NCBI RefSeq assembly: GCF_020804225.1 | Contig: NZ_WJBI01000016.1 | Span: 86,175 to 150,174, forward strand | Origin: Methanosarcina sp. DH2 | GTDB taxonomy: Archaea; Halobacteriota; Methanosarcinia; Methanosarcinales; Methanosarcinaceae | Length of the DNA stretch: 64,000 bases | Direction: 5' to 3' | Shown: positions 63,382 through 64,000 of the stretch, piece by piece | Numbering within the stretch: the first letter of the stretch is position 1 | Layout of the letters: every line of letters starts with the position of its first letter | Notes under the pieces: generated by a model | The model's input: the letters and a program-made list of their open reading frames with translations, nothing else | Database searches by the model: none | Told to the model about the DNA's origin: nothing | Program-made: the position numbers and the translations under genes

Positions 63382-63640
63382 AGTTCTGATCCACCCTAAG
63401 GTCTTCGAAAAGGTTCCTGTAGATCATAGGGATCAAATCAGAGAGGCCCTTCGAGAACTAAAAGACCCCTTGCCAGAGGGAAACAAAAAAGAAGTAAAAG
63501 GAAGTCACAAAACGGTCTATCGGCTTCATGTAGGTGATTTTCGCATTTTATACGAAATTGATTTTGAACGAAGCGAGGTTCTTGTTTTTAATATAATAAC
63601 GGCTGAACAGGCGCATAAGAAATACAACCGTTTTAAATAA
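63371..63640 (+). CDS. RelE/ParE-family toxin
   Basis: 89-residue basic protein with the RelE/ParE fold: FKVLIHPKVFEKVPVDHRDQ at the start, DPLPEGNKKEVKGSHKTVYR in the centre, and LHVGDFRILYEIDFERSEVL near the end, with the usual R/Y/H residues. RelE-type members cut mRNA on the ribosome; ParE-type members poison gyrase, and sequence alone does not decide between them. Overlap with the antitoxin gene ensures coupled synthesis. Confidence 0.9.
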   Translation: MTFKVLIHPKVFEKVPVDHRDQIREALRELKDPLPEGNKKEVKGSHKTVYRLHVGDFRILYEIDFERSEVLVFNIITAEQAHKKYNRFK

Positions 63641-63788
63641 TCCTCAAAACTTTTTTCTCACTTACCCTTTCTTAGTTTTCCTATGAAACGCGCTCTCAAT
63701 ATATTCAGCTAATATATCTGTATAACCGACTTTCCGCAGATGTCTGATAAATTTATTCCTTTTTCTCGCTAATATCTAAATATCAAAA

Positions 63789-64000
63789 ATGTCGTATTCT
63801 GCTTTGGATTTCATTATGTTTGTTACAACACGTTCTCTTGATCATCATGGAATCGTTTCTGGCATTTATGATGAACTTGAAATTGGAAAAGTGATTGATG
63901 AAGTGCTGCCCAAGTTTGGGCAGCACAAGTTAGCTCATTCTATTGTAGTAAAAGCAATGATCCTCAACTGTCTTGGTTTCGTAGACAGTCGTCTTTACAT
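63789..64000 (+). mobile_element. 5' part of an IS1634-like transposase, cut by window end
   Basis: From ATG 63789 or ATG 63816 the frame is open to the window edge, reading FVTTRSLDHHGIVSGIYDEL and then KLAHSIVVKAMILNCLGFVD. This is the DUF4277-type N-terminus of IS1634-family transposases, where the catalytic DDE part would follow beyond the end. The left end of the element probably lies at about 63650-63780, but no terminal repeat can be fixed without the other end. Confidence 0.8.

Overview
The window reads as chromosomal DNA of a Methanosarcina-type methanogen. Pointers are the pta-ackA pair for acetate, a complete coenzyme F430 gene set (cfbA, E, D, C, B), an archaeal CCA-adding enzyme, two ADP-dependent sugar kinases, a methyltransferase of the MtaA/MtbA type, an archaeal splicing endonuclease, TATA-type promoters with SD sites, and long AT-rich intergenic spaces full of short tandem repeats. 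Gene order and content resemble M. acetivorans, but species cannot be fixed by eye.

Layout. 1-5.5 kb: tandem-repeat intergenic DNA, CCA transferase, and a very long HEAT-repeat protein with a 36-residue unit. 5.5-12.6 kb (minus): 8-oxoguanine glycosylase, two ADP-dependent kinases, then argC, a CBS protein and argJ. 12.7-16.6 kb: a pilin-like protein, a deoxyribosyltransferase-like protein, a 55-residue protein, a GNAT acetyltransferase and an unrecognised acidic protein. 16.9-19.7 kb is genetic debris: a decayed hsdR 3' end, then a broken 2H-phosphoesterase/metallophosphoesterase gene between imperfect direct repeats. 19.8-28.3 kb: hsp20 with a long, strongly paired leader, an MFS transporter, AMMECR1, pgk, family-4 uracil-DNA glycosylase, a second small heat-shock protein, two paired small ferredoxins each lacking the same cysteine, and a dead Na+/Ca2+-exchanger-like gene. 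28.2-31.2 kb (minus): a tight operon of a membrane-anchored HTH protein, a membrane-anchored extracytoplasmic protein and a HEAT-repeat lipoprotein. 31.5-36.3 kb: acyl-CoA synthetase (ADP-forming) beta subunit, a REP-like repeat cluster, ackA, pta and an iron-sulfur flavoprotein, all fitting acetate metabolism.

36.5-48.5 kb: a ClC channel, then two large paralogous NACHT-HEAT STAND proteins (1200 and about 1153 residues) bracketing an MtaA/HemE-like methyltransferase and an orphan PP-loop amidotransferase. The second ends in a DUF4062-like domain, and part of its HEAT region is built of 93-bp repeats that are almost identical at DNA level. This is the best candidate in the window for an undescribed system: NLR-like sensors whose ligand-recognition repeats appear to be expanding. 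48.5-55.2 kb (minus): cupin, an unrecognised protein, an SRPBCC protein without a canonical start, a PHP phosphoesterase, HflX with a conserved partner, and EndA. 55.7-61.6 kb: the F430 cluster. 61.6-64 kb: a more AT-rich segment with an NmrA-like reductase, a RelBE/ParDE-type toxin-antitoxin pair and the start of an IS1634-like transposase cut by the window end, suggesting an accessory boundary.

No rRNA, tRNA or CRISPR array was recognised.
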